Shown here piece after piece: positions 34,373 through 43,405 of a stretch of 52,903 nucleotides of DNA. The stretch comes from Desulfobacterales bacterium (lineage in GTDB: Bacteria > Desulfobacterota > Desulfobacteria > Desulfobacterales > JADGBH01). The notes under the pieces were generated by a model. The model did not search any database and was not told the origin of the DNA. It saw only the letters and a program-made list of their open reading frames with translations. The position numbers and the translations under genes were made by a program. Position 1 is the first letter of the stretch, and every line of letters begins with the position of its first letter. The stretch lies in the NCBI GenBank assembly GCA_015231595.1, contig JADGBH010000028.1, positions 1-52,903 on the forward strand. Reading direction: 5' to 3'.

Positions 34373-35290
34373 CTATGCGCAACCTAATAATACTTTTAAA
34401 ATAGCTTTATGCATATGCATTTTATTTTCAGCTTGATCCCATACAACCGAATGATTTCCTTCTAAAACATCTTCGGTTATTTCTTCTCCTCGATATGCGG
34501 GTAAACAATGCATAACTACTACATCTTTAGGGGCATTTTTTAATAATTTAGAATTAATTTGAAAATTTTGAAAAGCTTTTTTTCTTTCAGCTTTATCTTT
34601 TTCCTGCCCCATACTCGCCCATGCATCAGTATATATAACTTGAGCCTCCTTTACGCCTTCAAAAGGATCATTTATGATTTTAATTTGTTTGCCTTTAATT
34701 TCACATGCTTTTTTTATTATATCTGGGTTAGGCATGTAGTTTTCTGGGCAAGCAATAGTTAAATTGAAATTTAATACAGCCCATGCATTTACCCATGAAT
34801 GTGCAACGTTATTACCGTCGCCAACCCATACAATGTTTAAATTTTCATAAGTTTCTTTGAATTCAATTATAGTAAAAATATCGCTTAAAATCTGACAAGG
34901 ATGATAAGCATCGGTAAGAGCATTAATAATAGGGATTGATGCATAAGAAGCTATCTCTTCTATAAAACTCTGCTCAAAAGTTCTGATCGCCAAAATATCA
35001 AGATATCTTGAAAGAACTCTCGCTGTATCTTTTGGTGGTTCACTCCTTGATATTTGAGTATCTTGTGCATTGATATAAATTGGAGTTCCTCCAAGTTTAA
35101 TCATAGCTGCTTCAAAAGAAAATCTCGTTCTTGTAGAAGGTTTATCAAAAATAAGTCCGAGGGTTTTTCCAGTAAGGCAATTTTCAGTAATTTTCTTTTT
35201 ATCCCTATCTTTTAATTCGCCTGTTATATTAAATAAATGATCAAAATCACTTTTTTCAAGATCTAGAAGAGTCAATATATCTTTTTTCAC
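34373..35290 (-). CDS. argF: Ornithine carbamoyltransferase
   Basis: Forms citrulline from ornithine and carbamoyl phosphate. The 305-aa protein shows the carbamoyl-phosphate motif STRTR (52-56), HPCQ (130-133) and the ornithine-binding HCLP (261-264), the hallmarks of anabolic OTCases. It lies between argD (39 bp upstream) and argG in the same direction, in biosynthetic context rather than the arginine deiminase pathway. Confidence 0.96.
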   Translation of the reverse strand: MKKDILTLLDLEKSDFDHLFNITGELKDRDKKKITENCLTGKTLGLIFDKPSTRTRFSFEAAMIKLGGTPIYINAQDTQISRSEPPKDTARVLSRYLDILAIRTFEQSFIEEIASYASIPIINALTDAYHPCQILSDIFTIIEFKETYENLNIVWVGDGNNVAHSWVNAWAVLNFNLTIACPENYMPNPDIIKKACEIKGKQIKIINDPFEGVKEAQVIYTDAWASMGQEKDKAERKKAFQNFQINSKLLKNAPKDVVVMHCLPAYRGEEITEDVLEGNHSVVWDQAENKMHMHKAILKVLLGCA

Positions 35291-35329
35291 GGCTACCTCA
35301 AAAAGAAAATCTGCGGCTAAAAGCCTAAG

Positions 35330-36502
35330 TTATAAAATGTTATCGAGACAATCAATAAGATTGTCTATGTCTTTCTCTTTTATTATTAACGGCGGTATAA
35401 ATCTTAAAATTTTTCCTTGAATACAATTTATAATAAAACCTTGTTCAAGACATTTTTTGACTATATCTTCGCCTTCAATTTTTAGTTCAATCCCAAGTAA
35501 TAATCCTAAACCCCTTACAGCTACGATATTATCGTGTTTTTCTTTAAGAAGATTAAGCTTATCTTTAAAATACAATCCGACTTTTCTACAATTTTCAATA
35601 ACTCGCTCTTCAGTTAATATTTTAAGGACTTCAAGAGAGGCCGCAGTTATTATTGGAGTACCTCCGAATGTAGAAGCATGTGAGCCGGGAATAAACGCTT
35701 TTGCAACAAAATCTTTAGAAAGCATGGCTCCAATAGGAAGTCCATTACCAAGAGCCTTTGCCAAAGTCATGATATCTGGCTCAACTCCAAAATGTTGATA
35801 TGCGAACAATTTACCTGTTCTACCGATTCCTGTCTGAATTTCATCGAAGATTAATAAAATTCCTGTTTCATTGCAGATATGTCTTACTTCTTCAATATAT
35901 TTTTGTGATGCAAGGTTTATCCCCCCTTCTCCTTGAATAGGCTCTAAAATAACTGCACAAGTTTCAGAATTTATTTTTTTTTTCAAGGCATCTATATCAT
36001 TAAAAGGGATAAAGTCAAATCCTTCCAAAAGAGGATTAAAACCATGCTTAATTTTGTCTTGGCCTGTTGCAGATAAAGAAGCCATTGTTCGACCATGAAA
36101 TGATTTTAGCATGGATATAATTTTATAACGATTTTTTTCTCCTTTTTCACTAAAATACTTTCTTGCGAGCTTAATGGCTGATTCATTTGCTTCAGCTCCG
36201 CTGTTTGAAAAAAAAACTTTATCAGCAAAACTATTTTCCACAAGCCAAAAAGCGAGTCGCGTTTGAGGTTCAGTATAATAAAGATTTGAAACATGAAAAA
36301 GCTTTTGAGCCTGTTCAAAAAGTGCGTTTGCAATTTTAGGATGAGCGTGACCAAGATTGCACACCGCTATTCCTGAAACAAAATCAGTATAAGCTTTACC
36401 TTGCTCATCCCATAAAGTTGTTCCATTCCCCTTTGTAAAAACAATCGGAAAACGTTTATACGTTGACATCATAACTTTATCAGCTGTTTGCATTATATTC
36501 AT
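35330..36502 (-). CDS. argD: Acetylornithine aminotransferase
   Basis: PLP-dependent class III aminotransferase acting on N-acetylornithine semialdehyde, and often also on succinyl-diaminopimelate in lysine synthesis. The 390-aa protein has NSGAEANESAIK (100-111), FDEIQTGIGRTG (219-230) and the Schiff-base K249 (TLAKALGNG). The start codon overlaps the argB stop (ATGA), so translation is coupled. With dapL present in the window, its lysine-pathway side activity may not be needed. Confidence 0.95.
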   Translation of the reverse strand: MNIMQTADKVMMSTYKRFPIVFTKGNGTTLWDEQGKAYTDFVSGIAVCNLGHAHPKIANALFEQAQKLFHVSNLYYTEPQTRLAFWLVENSFADKVFFSNSGAEANESAIKLARKYFSEKGEKNRYKIISMLKSFHGRTMASLSATGQDKIKHGFNPLLEGFDFIPFNDIDALKKKINSETCAVILEPIQGEGGINLASQKYIEEVRHICNETGILLIFDEIQTGIGRTGKLFAYQHFGVEPDIMTLAKALGNGLPIGAMLSKDFVAKAFIPGSHASTFGGTPIITAASLEVLKILTEERVIENCRKVGLYFKDKLNLLKEKHDNIVAVRGLGLLLGIELKIEGEDIVKKCLEQGFIINCIQGKILRFIPPLIIKEKDIDNLIDCLDNIL

Positions 36503-37386
36503 AATATAACTTCCGTTCCAATTCCTTTATCAGTCAAAAGTTCCAAAAGAAGCGCGTGTCTTTTTTTCCCGTTAATTATTTGAACTTTTTCAACACCACT
36601 CTTTAATGCTTCAAAAGCATATTCTATTTTTGGAATCATACCTCCAGATATTGTTTTATTTTGTATCAGTTGAGATATTATGTTGCTTTCTATAGACGAA
36701 ATTAAATTACCAGATGAATCTAAAACGCCATCTACATCTGTTAATAAAATTAGCCTTCCAGCAGATAAGGCTACTGCCATTTTTGATGCCACTAAGTCGG
36801 CATTTATATTAAAAGTTTCGCCCTTTTCTGACGTGCCTACAGGCGCTATTATTGGAATAAAACCTTTGGCTGTTAATGTATTAATTATTTCATGATTAAT
36901 AGTAGTAACTTCTCCAACAAGCCCTGGATCAATAATCTCAGGTGGTTTATCTTCGTCTGGTTGATGAAGTATTTTAAGCTTTCTGGCGTATATTAAACCT
37001 CCATCCTTTCCAGTAAGCCCTACTGCTTTGCCACCATGACTATTAATAAGCGAAACAATTGATTTATTAACTTTACCGCCAAGAACCATTTCTACAACAT
37101 CCATAGTTGGTTCGTCAGTAAGCCTCATTCCTCTTATAAATTTAGATTGTATGCCCATTTTATCTAAGACTTGATTAATTTGAGGACCTCCTCCATGCAC
37201 AACTACAGGGTTCATGCCCACAAATTTCATCATCGTTATATTTCTGGCAAAATCTTGCTTTAGCTGTTCATCAACCATAGCATGACCGCCGTATTTGATT
37301 ACAATTGTCATGCCATAAAAACGTCTAATATATGGCAAAGCCTCCATTAGAACATCGGCAACATTGATTTCCATTTGAATCTCCAC
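36499..37386 (-). CDS. argB: Acetylglutamate kinase
   Basis: Phosphorylates N-acetylglutamate, the usual feedback-controlled step of arginine synthesis. The 295-aa amino-acid kinase has IVIKYGGHAM (28-37), VVHGGGPQIN (around 61-70) and LTDVDGVLD. The N-terminal helix that makes arginine-sensitive hexamers (MEINVADVLMEALPYIRRF) is present, so feedback inhibition by arginine is likely. It leads the arg run, 72 bp after hslU. Confidence 0.96.
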   Translation of the reverse strand: MEIQMEINVADVLMEALPYIRRFYGMTIVIKYGGHAMVDEQLKQDFARNITMMKFVGMNPVVVHGGGPQINQVLDKMGIQSKFIRGMRLTDEPTMDVVEMVLGGKVNKSIVSLINSHGGKAVGLTGKDGGLIYARKLKILHQPDEDKPPEIIDPGLVGEVTTINHEIINTLTAKGFIPIIAPVGTSEKGETFNINADLVASKMAVALSAGRLILLTDVDGVLDSSGNLISSIESNIISQLIQNKTISGGMIPKIEYAFEALKSGVEKVQIINGKKRHALLLELLTDKGIGTEVIL

Positions 37387-37458
37387 TACCAGGTATTTAT
37401 CATAAGTTATTCATATTTTAAAGTTGTTATTCAACTAAATTTTATGGATATCTATCAC

Positions 37459-38841
37459 TTATAATATGTATCGGCTTAAATCTTCATCTTCAATAATATC
37501 TTTTAGAGAATTTTGCACGTATTCTCCATTAATTGTAATCTTTTTTGTTTCTATGTCAGGTGCATCAAAAAGGACATTTTCAAGAAGTTTTTCTATTAAT
37601 GTATGAAGCCGTCTTGCTCCTATATTTTCAGTCCTTGTATTAACATCTTCGGTAATTTGAGCAATTGCGCCTATTGAGTCATTTTCAAAAACTAATTCTA
37701 TACCTTCTGTTTTCAAAAGCTCCACATATTGAAGGGTCAAAGCATTTTTAGGCTCAACAAGTATTCTTTCAAAATCTTTCTTTGATAAAGAATCAAGCTC
37801 AACTCTTATTGGAAATCTGCCTTGTAGCTCTGGAATAAGGTCGGAAGGCTTACTAATATGGAACGCTCCTGATGCTATAAAAAGAATATGGTCTGTTTTA
37901 ACAGGACCGTACTTCGTTGATACAGTTGTTCCTTCTACAATTGGAAGTAAATCCCTTTGAACCCCTTCTCTTGACACATCTGGTCCATGGGCATCTCTTT
38001 TGCCTGCGACTTTATCTATTTCATCAATAAAAATTATTCCTGTTTGTTCTACTTTTTCTATAGAGTCTTTTACAACTTTTTCCATATCAACAAGGTTTTG
38101 AGCTTCATCCTGCGTTAAAATTGATACAGCTTCTTTTACCTTAAATTTTCGCCGTTTAGTATTTTTTGGGAAAATGTTATTAAACATATCTTTAAAATTG
38201 ATTCCAAGTTCTTCCATGCCTACGTTAGAAAAAATTTCTACTACAGGCAGATTTTTTTCCTGAACATCTAAATCTATATACCTATTATCAAGTTTTCCTT
38301 CACGCAGCATATTTCTTAATTTTTCCCTTGTAGAAGGAGCATCAGTGTTAGGGGTTTGAACAATTTCTATTTGCCCTATTCCGCTTCCTGTTCCATTTTC
38401 GTCTTTAACTGATCTTGGGTTTACAGGCTTAGGAAGCAATAAATCTAATATTCTTTCTTCAGCGATTTGACCTGCTTTTTCTTTAACAGATTCCTGCTCT
38501 CTTGCTTTAAGCATATTTACAGTAAGTTCTAAAAGGTCCCTTATCATTGATTCAACATCTCTACCCACATAGCCTACTTCTGTAAATTTAGAGGCTTCAA
38601 CCTTATAAAAAGGAGAATCAGTTAATTTAGCTAGTCTGCGAGCTATTTCCGTCTTTCCTACGCCAGTTGGACCAATCAATATGATATTTTTAGGAGCAAT
38701 TTCATCTTTAAGCTCGTCTGGAACTTGGCGCCTTCTCCATCTATTTCTTAATGCTATAGCAACTGAACGCTTAGCATTTTTTTGTCCGATTATATATTTA
38801 TCGAGTTCTATAACAATTTCTGAGGGCTTTAGATCATTCAT
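37459..38841 (-). CDS. hslU: ATP-dependent protease ATPase subunit HslU
   Basis: AAA+ unfoldase that forms a hexameric ring and feeds substrates to the HslV peptidase. The 460-aa protein has Walker A GPTGVGKT (57-64), Walker [10 protein letters not shown] with sensor motifs after it, and the C-terminal tail that inserts into HslV (DLSRYIL). An I-domain is present between the Walker motifs. It lies 31 bp downstream of hslV in the conserved order xerC-hslV-hslU-argB. Confidence 0.97.
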   Translation of the reverse strand: MNDLKPSEIVIELDKYIIGQKNAKRSVAIALRNRWRRRQVPDELKDEIAPKNIILIGPTGVGKTEIARRLAKLTDSPFYKVEASKFTEVGYVGRDVESMIRDLLELTVNMLKAREQESVKEKAGQIAEERILDLLLPKPVNPRSVKDENGTGSGIGQIEIVQTPNTDAPSTREKLRNMLREGKLDNRYIDLDVQEKNLPVVEIFSNVGMEELGINFKDMFNNIFPKNTKRRKFKVKEAVSILTQDEAQNLVDMEKVVKDSIEKVEQTGIIFIDEIDKVAGKRDAHGPDVSREGVQRDLLPIVEGTTVSTKYGPVKTDHILFIASGAFHISKPSDLIPELQGRFPIRVELDSLSKKDFERILVEPKNALTLQYVELLKTEGIELVFENDSIGAIAQITEDVNTRTENIGARRLHTLIEKLLENVLFDAPDIETKKITINGEYVQNSLKDIIEDEDLSRYIL

Positions 38842-38872
38842 CTGTTTTATGATTCTCCTGAAAATCTTTATA

Positions 38873-39406
38873 TTATATTTCTTCTATTACAATCGCATCA
38901 TTAGTATATATACATAATGAGGACGCGATTTTCATTGATTCTTCAACTATTTGTTTTGCTTCAAGATTTGAATGCATTATTAAAGCTTTTGCAGAGGCTT
39001 GAGCAGCTACGCTTCCTGAGCCAATACTAACTATTCCTTCATCTGGTTCAATAACATCACCATTTCCTGAAATGAGTAGCATTGTTGAATTATCAACTGC
39101 TATAAGTAACGCTTCCAACCGGCGTAAATATTTATCAGTTCTCCAATCTTTCGCAAGTTCTACAGCGGCTCTCGTAAGATTACCATTAAAGCGTTCCAAT
39201 TTAGTTTCAAGTTTGTCAAAAAGCGTTAAAGCATCGGCGGTAGCACCAGCAAAACCAACTATAATTTTGTCATTATAAAGTCTTCTAACTTTCTTTGCGC
39301 GGTGCTTAATTATAGTGTTATTTAAAGTGACTTGCCCGTCTCCCGCTACCACAACTTTGTCTTTATGCTTTATTGCAAGTATCGTTGTTCCATGAAAGTT
39401 ATCCAT
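38873..39406 (-). CDS. hslV: ATP-dependent protease peptidase subunit HslV
   Basis: Proteasome-beta-like N-terminal threonine peptidase. Translation from the ATG at 39406 gives 177 aa beginning [14 protein letters not shown]; processing after HG exposes the catalytic Thr. An upstream in-frame ATG (39502) would add 32 residues within xerC and no family feature, while GGAAA precedes 39406. The motifs [10 protein letters not shown] and GFAGATADA are intact. The start overlaps the xerC end by 8 bp. Confidence 0.95.
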   Translation of the reverse strand: MDNFHGTTILAIKHKDKVVVAGDGQVTLNNTIIKHRAKKVRRLYNDKIIVGFAGATADALTLFDKLETKLERFNGNLTRAAVELAKDWRTDKYLRRLEALLIAVDNSTMLLISGNGDVIEPDEGIVSIGSGSVAAQASAKALIMHSNLEAKQIVEESMKIASSLCIYTNDAIVIEEI

Positions 39407-40349
39407 TTTCCTTGTTTCCTCTTGGATGGGATTTATCATAAGTTTCCATAAGTTTTCCCATTGATATGTGGGTATATTTTTGAGTTGTTGAAAGACTAAC
39501 ATGGCCTAACATTTTTTGCACACTTCTTAAATCTGCACCAGCATCAAGCATATGCGTTGCAAAACTATGTCGAAAACCATGGGGTGATATTGGAGTAGCA
39601 ACACCTTGCTCCAATACTATTTGTTCAAGAATGCGTCCCATAGAACGAGTAGTCAGTCTTCCTTGACGATTATTTAAAAAAAGTGGTCCATCTTTATCTA
39701 ATGTTATTCCCGTTTGTGACAATAGCATTGTCCGATATTCAATAATAGCATCTGTAGCTTTTTTTCCAATAGGAACAATTCTTTCTTTTGAACCCTTGCC
39801 TTTAACTTGAATTATTCTTTGCTTTAAATCAACATCAAAAATATTGAGTCCTGAAACCTCAGACACCCTTGCACCTGTAGAATAAAGAGTTTCAAATATT
39901 GCACTATTCCTTAAATTTAGTAATTCATCTGTCTCAATTGAATCAAGCACATCTTTCATCTCTTTAACAGCAAGGTAAAGAGGTACTTTTTTTTCAATTT
40001 TTGGGGTAGATATAGCTTCTGTGCAATTAATATCAACAAATCCATGTTTTATAAGATATTCAAAATAAGAACGAACTGAAGATAATTTCCGTGCTATCGA
40101 TATCTTTTTATTTTTTTTATGTAAAAAACCTAAATAAGCCCTTATAGACATTATATCTATTTTATCTGCTGTAATTAATTCGCCATTCTTACCAGCTATA
40201 TCTTCGGGAAAGTATTCTTTTGCAAGGAAAAGCAAAAATTCCTTAAGATCGCTATTATAAGCCCTACATGTATGTTCAGAATATCCTTTTTCAGCTGACA
40301 AAGAACTTATAAAATTTTTTATAAGATGAACTAAAGGTATAGATATCAT
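39399..40349 (-). CDS. xerC: Tyrosine recombinase XerC
   Basis: Resolves chromosome dimers at dif with XerD. The 316-aa protein has an N-terminal SAM-like DNA-binding domain and a catalytic domain with the full set R161 (GARVSE), K185, H257/R260 (HGFRHSF), H283 (GHVS) and nucleophile Y292 (KYTHIS). Its place directly before hslVU matches XerC in Proteobacteria and argues against a mobile integrase. Its ATG overlaps the HAD gene stop. Confidence 0.9.
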   Translation of the reverse strand: MISIPLVHLIKNFISSLSAEKGYSEHTCRAYNSDLKEFLLFLAKEYFPEDIAGKNGELITADKIDIMSIRAYLGFLHKKNKKISIARKLSSVRSYFEYLIKHGFVDINCTEAISTPKIEKKVPLYLAVKEMKDVLDSIETDELLNLRNSAIFETLYSTGARVSEVSGLNIFDVDLKQRIIQVKGKGSKERIVPIGKKATDAIIEYRTMLLSQTGITLDKDGPLFLNNRQGRLTTRSMGRILEQIVLEQGVATPISPHGFRHSFATHMLDAGADLRSVQKMLGHVSLSTTQKYTHISMGKLMETYDKSHPRGNKENG

Positions 40350-40918
40350 TTAAATCTAACAAAACTCTCTAATTCAGTCCAAGAATTTACTTCCAAAAAA
40401 GGATGTTTTTCCCTATTCCATGGCTGAACAAATAAGATAGGAGTTATACCTGCTTCTTTTAAAAGGAAGCAGGTTTCCAAGCGATCTTCAACAAAGTATG
40501 AAACATTATGATCTAAAAGCACCTCAATTTTTCCATCAAAAGAACCTGTTGTAATAATTTTAATGAACTCAGGATTAATACAAAGATTCTGATGTATCCA
40601 GTTTTGAATAGGTCCTAAATATGGCCGTGCCGTAACAAAAAGGATCCTTCCACCGTCATTACCGATTCGCGTTAATACCTTTTTTGCACCATTAAATGGT
40701 TTTAATTTAGGCCTATAATTGCCCTTTTGAATTTTATCTATTGCTGCTTCTACAATATCAGATCTTAAGTTTATGCATTTATTTAATTCATAGCAGGTTA
40801 TATCTCCATAACCGATAGAATTAATCCCGTATTCATCTTTTAAAATGTCAATAAAGAGTTGCATTGTATCCGCGAAGACACCATCAATATCAAAAGCAAC
40901 AGATTCCGGATCTATCAT
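40346..40918 (-). CDS. HAD-family hydrolase, likely nucleotidase/phosphatase
   Basis: A 190-aa haloacid dehalogenase-type phosphatase. Motif I is FDIDGVFAD (nucleophile D10, acid D12), motif II FVTARP (Thr), and motif III the acidic pair in FVEDRLE. The fold resembles small 5'-nucleotidase-like HADs without a large cap. The substrate is not predictable. It overlaps xerC by 4 bp and follows the Rho_N-like gene by 19 bp. Confidence 0.85.
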   Translation of the reverse strand: MIDPESVAFDIDGVFADTMQLFIDILKDEYGINSIGYGDITCYELNKCINLRSDIVEAAIDKIQKGNYRPKLKPFNGAKKVLTRIGNDGGRILFVTARPYLGPIQNWIHQNLCINPEFIKIITTGSFDGKIEVLLDHNVSYFVEDRLETCFLLKEAGITPILFVQPWNREKHPFLEVNSWTELESFVRFK

Positions 40919-40937
40919 AAAATTATTCTTAAAATTT

Positions 40938-41267
40938 TTAGGCAGTGCGCCTCGTTTTCTTTTTTAAACGGCTTATTCTTTTTTTCAAAAACATTGCCAA
41001 ATTATCTTTGTTTTCGCTTAAAACTGCTTCTCTTTTATTTTTTAGAGACTTAATTTTTTTCTTAATTTCTCTAATTGAATCAGTATTCTTTTTAGCAGTA
41101 TCATCAACTATTCCCCTTGCTTCCTTTATAACCTTAATTAATTCGGCCTTATTCATTCCATGGGCCCCAGCAACGTCAGGTATTTTCATTGCTTCCGCTC
41201 TAAGCTCAATGGCTGTCAATTTTTCAAGAGGTTTTTCTTTTTTTGCTTTTTTTTCCTTTGCACCCAT
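40938..41267 (-). CDS. Rho N-terminal/SAP-like domain protein with basic coiled coil
   Basis: A 109-aa Lys-rich protein. Residues 14-52 match the Rho_N helix-extended-loop-helix pattern (LTAIELRAEAMKI then NKAELIKVIKEARG), known to bind nucleic acid in Rho. The rest is a charged coiled coil ending in a basic RxLKKKTRRT-type tail. It is probably a small nucleic-acid-binding protein. It heads the run leading into the HAD, xerC, hslVU and arg genes. A GGAGGAAA ribosome site precedes the start. Confidence 0.78.
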   Translation of the reverse strand: MGAKEKKAKKEKPLEKLTAIELRAEAMKIPDVAGAHGMNKAELIKVIKEARGIVDDTAKKNTDSIREIKKKIKSLKNKREAVLSENKDNLAMFLKKRISRLKKKTRRTA

Positions 41268-41347
41268 TTATAGAGATTTCCTCCTTCACTAATGTGTAAT
41301 AATATTGATTAATATAATTCAAAAAAATTTCTCATAAAAAATTGTGT

Positions 41348-41376
41348 ATATTTTCATTCATAAGAGAAATTGTCAA
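41348..41376 (-). promoter_or_regulatory. Candidate promoter for the Rho_N-xerC-hslVU-arg run
   Basis: On the minus strand, TTGACA (41371-41376) is a perfect -35 box. It is followed after 17 bp by AAATAT (41348-41353), a weak -10. The predicted leader to the first gene is about 75 nt. The weak -10 box keeps confidence low. Confidence 0.35.
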
Positions 41377-41421
41377 TAAATATTTATTTTGGTTTTAGCC
41401 AAATTGTAATATGATCGATAA

Positions 41422-42114
41422 TTATAAAGAATCATATTCACGCATGAACATCTGCATATCCGCCCATGTTTCTGCTTTTTTACTTGAATCTTTTAAAATA
41501 TCATAGGGGTGATAAGTTACAAATAATTTTGCACCTCTATATTCATAAAAGTGCCCTCGAAATTTTTGAAAGGGCTCATTAGAGTCTAAAAGGACTTGCG
41601 CAGCAAAGCCCCCCATTGCGCATATAAAATCTGGCTTTATGACATCTACTTCCCTTTTAAAAAAGGCGAGGCATTTTTTTGCGTCTTCTTTTGTGATTGT
41701 GCTTTCTTGAGGCAGCCTGCACTTTAAAATATTAGATAGATAAACTTCTTCTCGTGAAAGCTTAACGGCTTTAATTATTCGTGTTAAAAGCTCTCCAGTT
41801 TCTCCGGAAAAAATATAACCTATTGAATCATCTTCTTCCGAAGGGAAATGGCCAACGAAAATTATTTTTGCTGAAGAATTACCTTGTCCTAAAATAACAT
41901 TCTTTCTTGTTTTATGGAGAACACATTCATTACAATTTTTAGCATTTTGTTGTATTAAATTAAGAGAATCTCTCTGATATAAGGATTGATTCCAGCTATT
42001 TAAAATATTTATTGTATCGTTTTGAAAATAAAAATTTTTCACTCCAATATTTGAAATAAAAATAATATAATTTTTAAAATCATTGAGTATTGAATCTAAT
42101 GAATCGTGATACAA
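41422..42114 (-). CDS. Divergent family-4-like uracil-DNA glycosylase (Fe-S)
   Basis: A 230-aa protein. The N-terminal 55 residues are variable; the rest follows the UDG superfamily. Four Cys (C61, C64, C132, C148) match the [4Fe-4S] ligands of family 4 enzymes. The active-site motif, normally GEAPGxxED, reads GHFPSEED (88-95), and the C-terminal HPS motif reads HPYDIL (202-207). These changes may alter substrate range or activity. The motif SNILKCRLP is conserved. It begins 9 bp after the coaBC end, so the two are likely co-transcribed. Confidence 0.82.
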   Translation of the reverse strand: MYHDSLDSILNDFKNYIIFISNIGVKNFYFQNDTINILNSWNQSLYQRDSLNLIQQNAKNCNECVLHKTRKNVILGQGNSSAKIIFVGHFPSEEDDSIGYIFSGETGELLTRIIKAVKLSREEVYLSNILKCRLPQESTITKEDAKKCLAFFKREVDVIKPDFICAMGGFAAQVLLDSNEPFQKFRGHFYEYRGAKLFVTYHPYDILKDSSKKAETWADMQMFMREYDSL

Positions 42115-42123
42115 ATTTACCTC

Positions 42124-43326
42124 TTAATTTTTTATAGTAACAATTCTATCAAGAATAATATTTGCCAAGTCATCTTTACTCATTTCAGGTAAAATTTCTT
42201 TTAATCCATTGCTAAAAAATAAAGTTACTTTGTTTGAATCGGATCCAAAGCCAGCGTTTGATGCGCCAATTAAGTTCCCTACTATCATATCAAGATTTTT
42301 ATCCATCAATTTCTTTTGGGCATATTGATCAAGATTTTCAGTTTCAGCGGCAAATCCTACTAAAATTTGCTTATTTTTTTTCCTTTTTCCAAGTTCTTGC
42401 AATATATCAATATTTTTTATTAAAGTAATCGAAATTTCATCTATGTCTTTTTTTATTTTCTGAAAAGCTTGATTTTTTGGTCTATAATCAGATACAGCGG
42501 CTGTTTTTATAATTATATCAGCATGATCTGAGCAAGAAAACACCTTATCAGCCATTTCGACAGCAGATGTAATTTTTATAACATTAACGCCTATAGGACT
42601 TGAAAGATTAGTTGGCCCTGAAATCAAATCTACATTTGCGCCTCTTCTTTCAGCAGATTTTGCTATTGCGAACCCCATTTTGCCTGAAGATGGATTAGAT
42701 ATAAATCTAACAGGATCAATATTTTCATGAGTAGGTCCAGCTGTAATGATTATTTTTTTATCTTTTAAATCTTTTTTTGATATATAGCTAATAAGTTTAT
42801 CAAATATCACCTCTGGCTCAGGTAAACGACCGGTTCCTTTTGTTCCACAAGCTAATTCTCCAACTTCAGGTTCTACAATATAGTACCCATCTTTTTTTAA
42901 ACCATTGAGGTTTCTTTGAACTGCTTTGCTTTGATACATGTATGTATTCATAGAAGGACAGATAATAGTAGGAGATGTTACAGCCATTATAAACGTGGTT
43001 AATGCATCATCGCCTATTCCATTTACCATTTTCCCAATAAAATTAGCTGTTGCAGGAGCAACAATCACTATATCAGCTTGCCTCGCCCAATCTATGTGTT
43101 TTATTGTGCCGCCGTGTTTATCTTCAAATAAATCCAATAAAACTGAGTTACCTGATAAGGCTTCAAAAATAAGGCTTCCAATAAATTCTTTTGCGTTTTT
43201 GGTCATAATTACTCTTACATTTGCGCCTTCTTTAACCAATATTCGTAATAGCTCTATACTTTTATAAACAGCAATGCCTCCGCATACGCCTAAAACAATT
43301 CGTTTTCCTACTAATTTTAGTGACAT
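42124..43326 (-). CDS. coaBC: Bifunctional phosphopantothenoylcysteine decarboxylase/synthetase
   Basis: Two successive steps of CoA synthesis. The N-terminal FMN-dependent decarboxylase has GVCGGIAVYKS, the active-site PSMNTYMYQS motif and the substrate-recognition Cys in ACGTKGTGRLPEP. The C-terminal ligase begins IITAGPTHENIDPVRFISN and continues SSGKMGFAIA. An upstream in-frame ATG (43395) would add 23 unrelated residues; AAAGGAAAA precedes 43326, giving 400 aa, the family norm. It is downstream of the LpoA-like gene. Confidence 0.95.
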   Translation of the reverse strand: MSLKLVGKRIVLGVCGGIAVYKSIELLRILVKEGANVRVIMTKNAKEFIGSLIFEALSGNSVLLDLFEDKHGGTIKHIDWARQADIVIVAPATANFIGKMVNGIGDDALTTFIMAVTSPTIICPSMNTYMYQSKAVQRNLNGLKKDGYYIVEPEVGELACGTKGTGRLPEPEVIFDKLISYISKKDLKDKKIIITAGPTHENIDPVRFISNPSSGKMGFAIAKSAERRGANVDLISGPTNLSSPIGVNVIKITSAVEMADKVFSCSDHADIIIKTAAVSDYRPKNQAFQKIKKDIDEISITLIKNIDILQELGKRKKNKQILVGFAAETENLDQYAQKKLMDKNLDMIVGNLIGASNAGFGSDSNKVTLFFSNGLKEILPEMSKDDLANIILDRIVTIKN

Positions 43327-43405
43327 ATTAAAATTTTCCTTTGTTTTATATTTATGATCGGGGAACAACAGCATAAAATCTGAGACTATAAACACATAAC
43401 ATAAT

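Noticed and set aside
34335..34382. Longer argG start at 34382
   Set aside because: It overlaps argF and adds 16 unrelated residues; the GTG at 34334 has a strong ribosome site and gives the family length.
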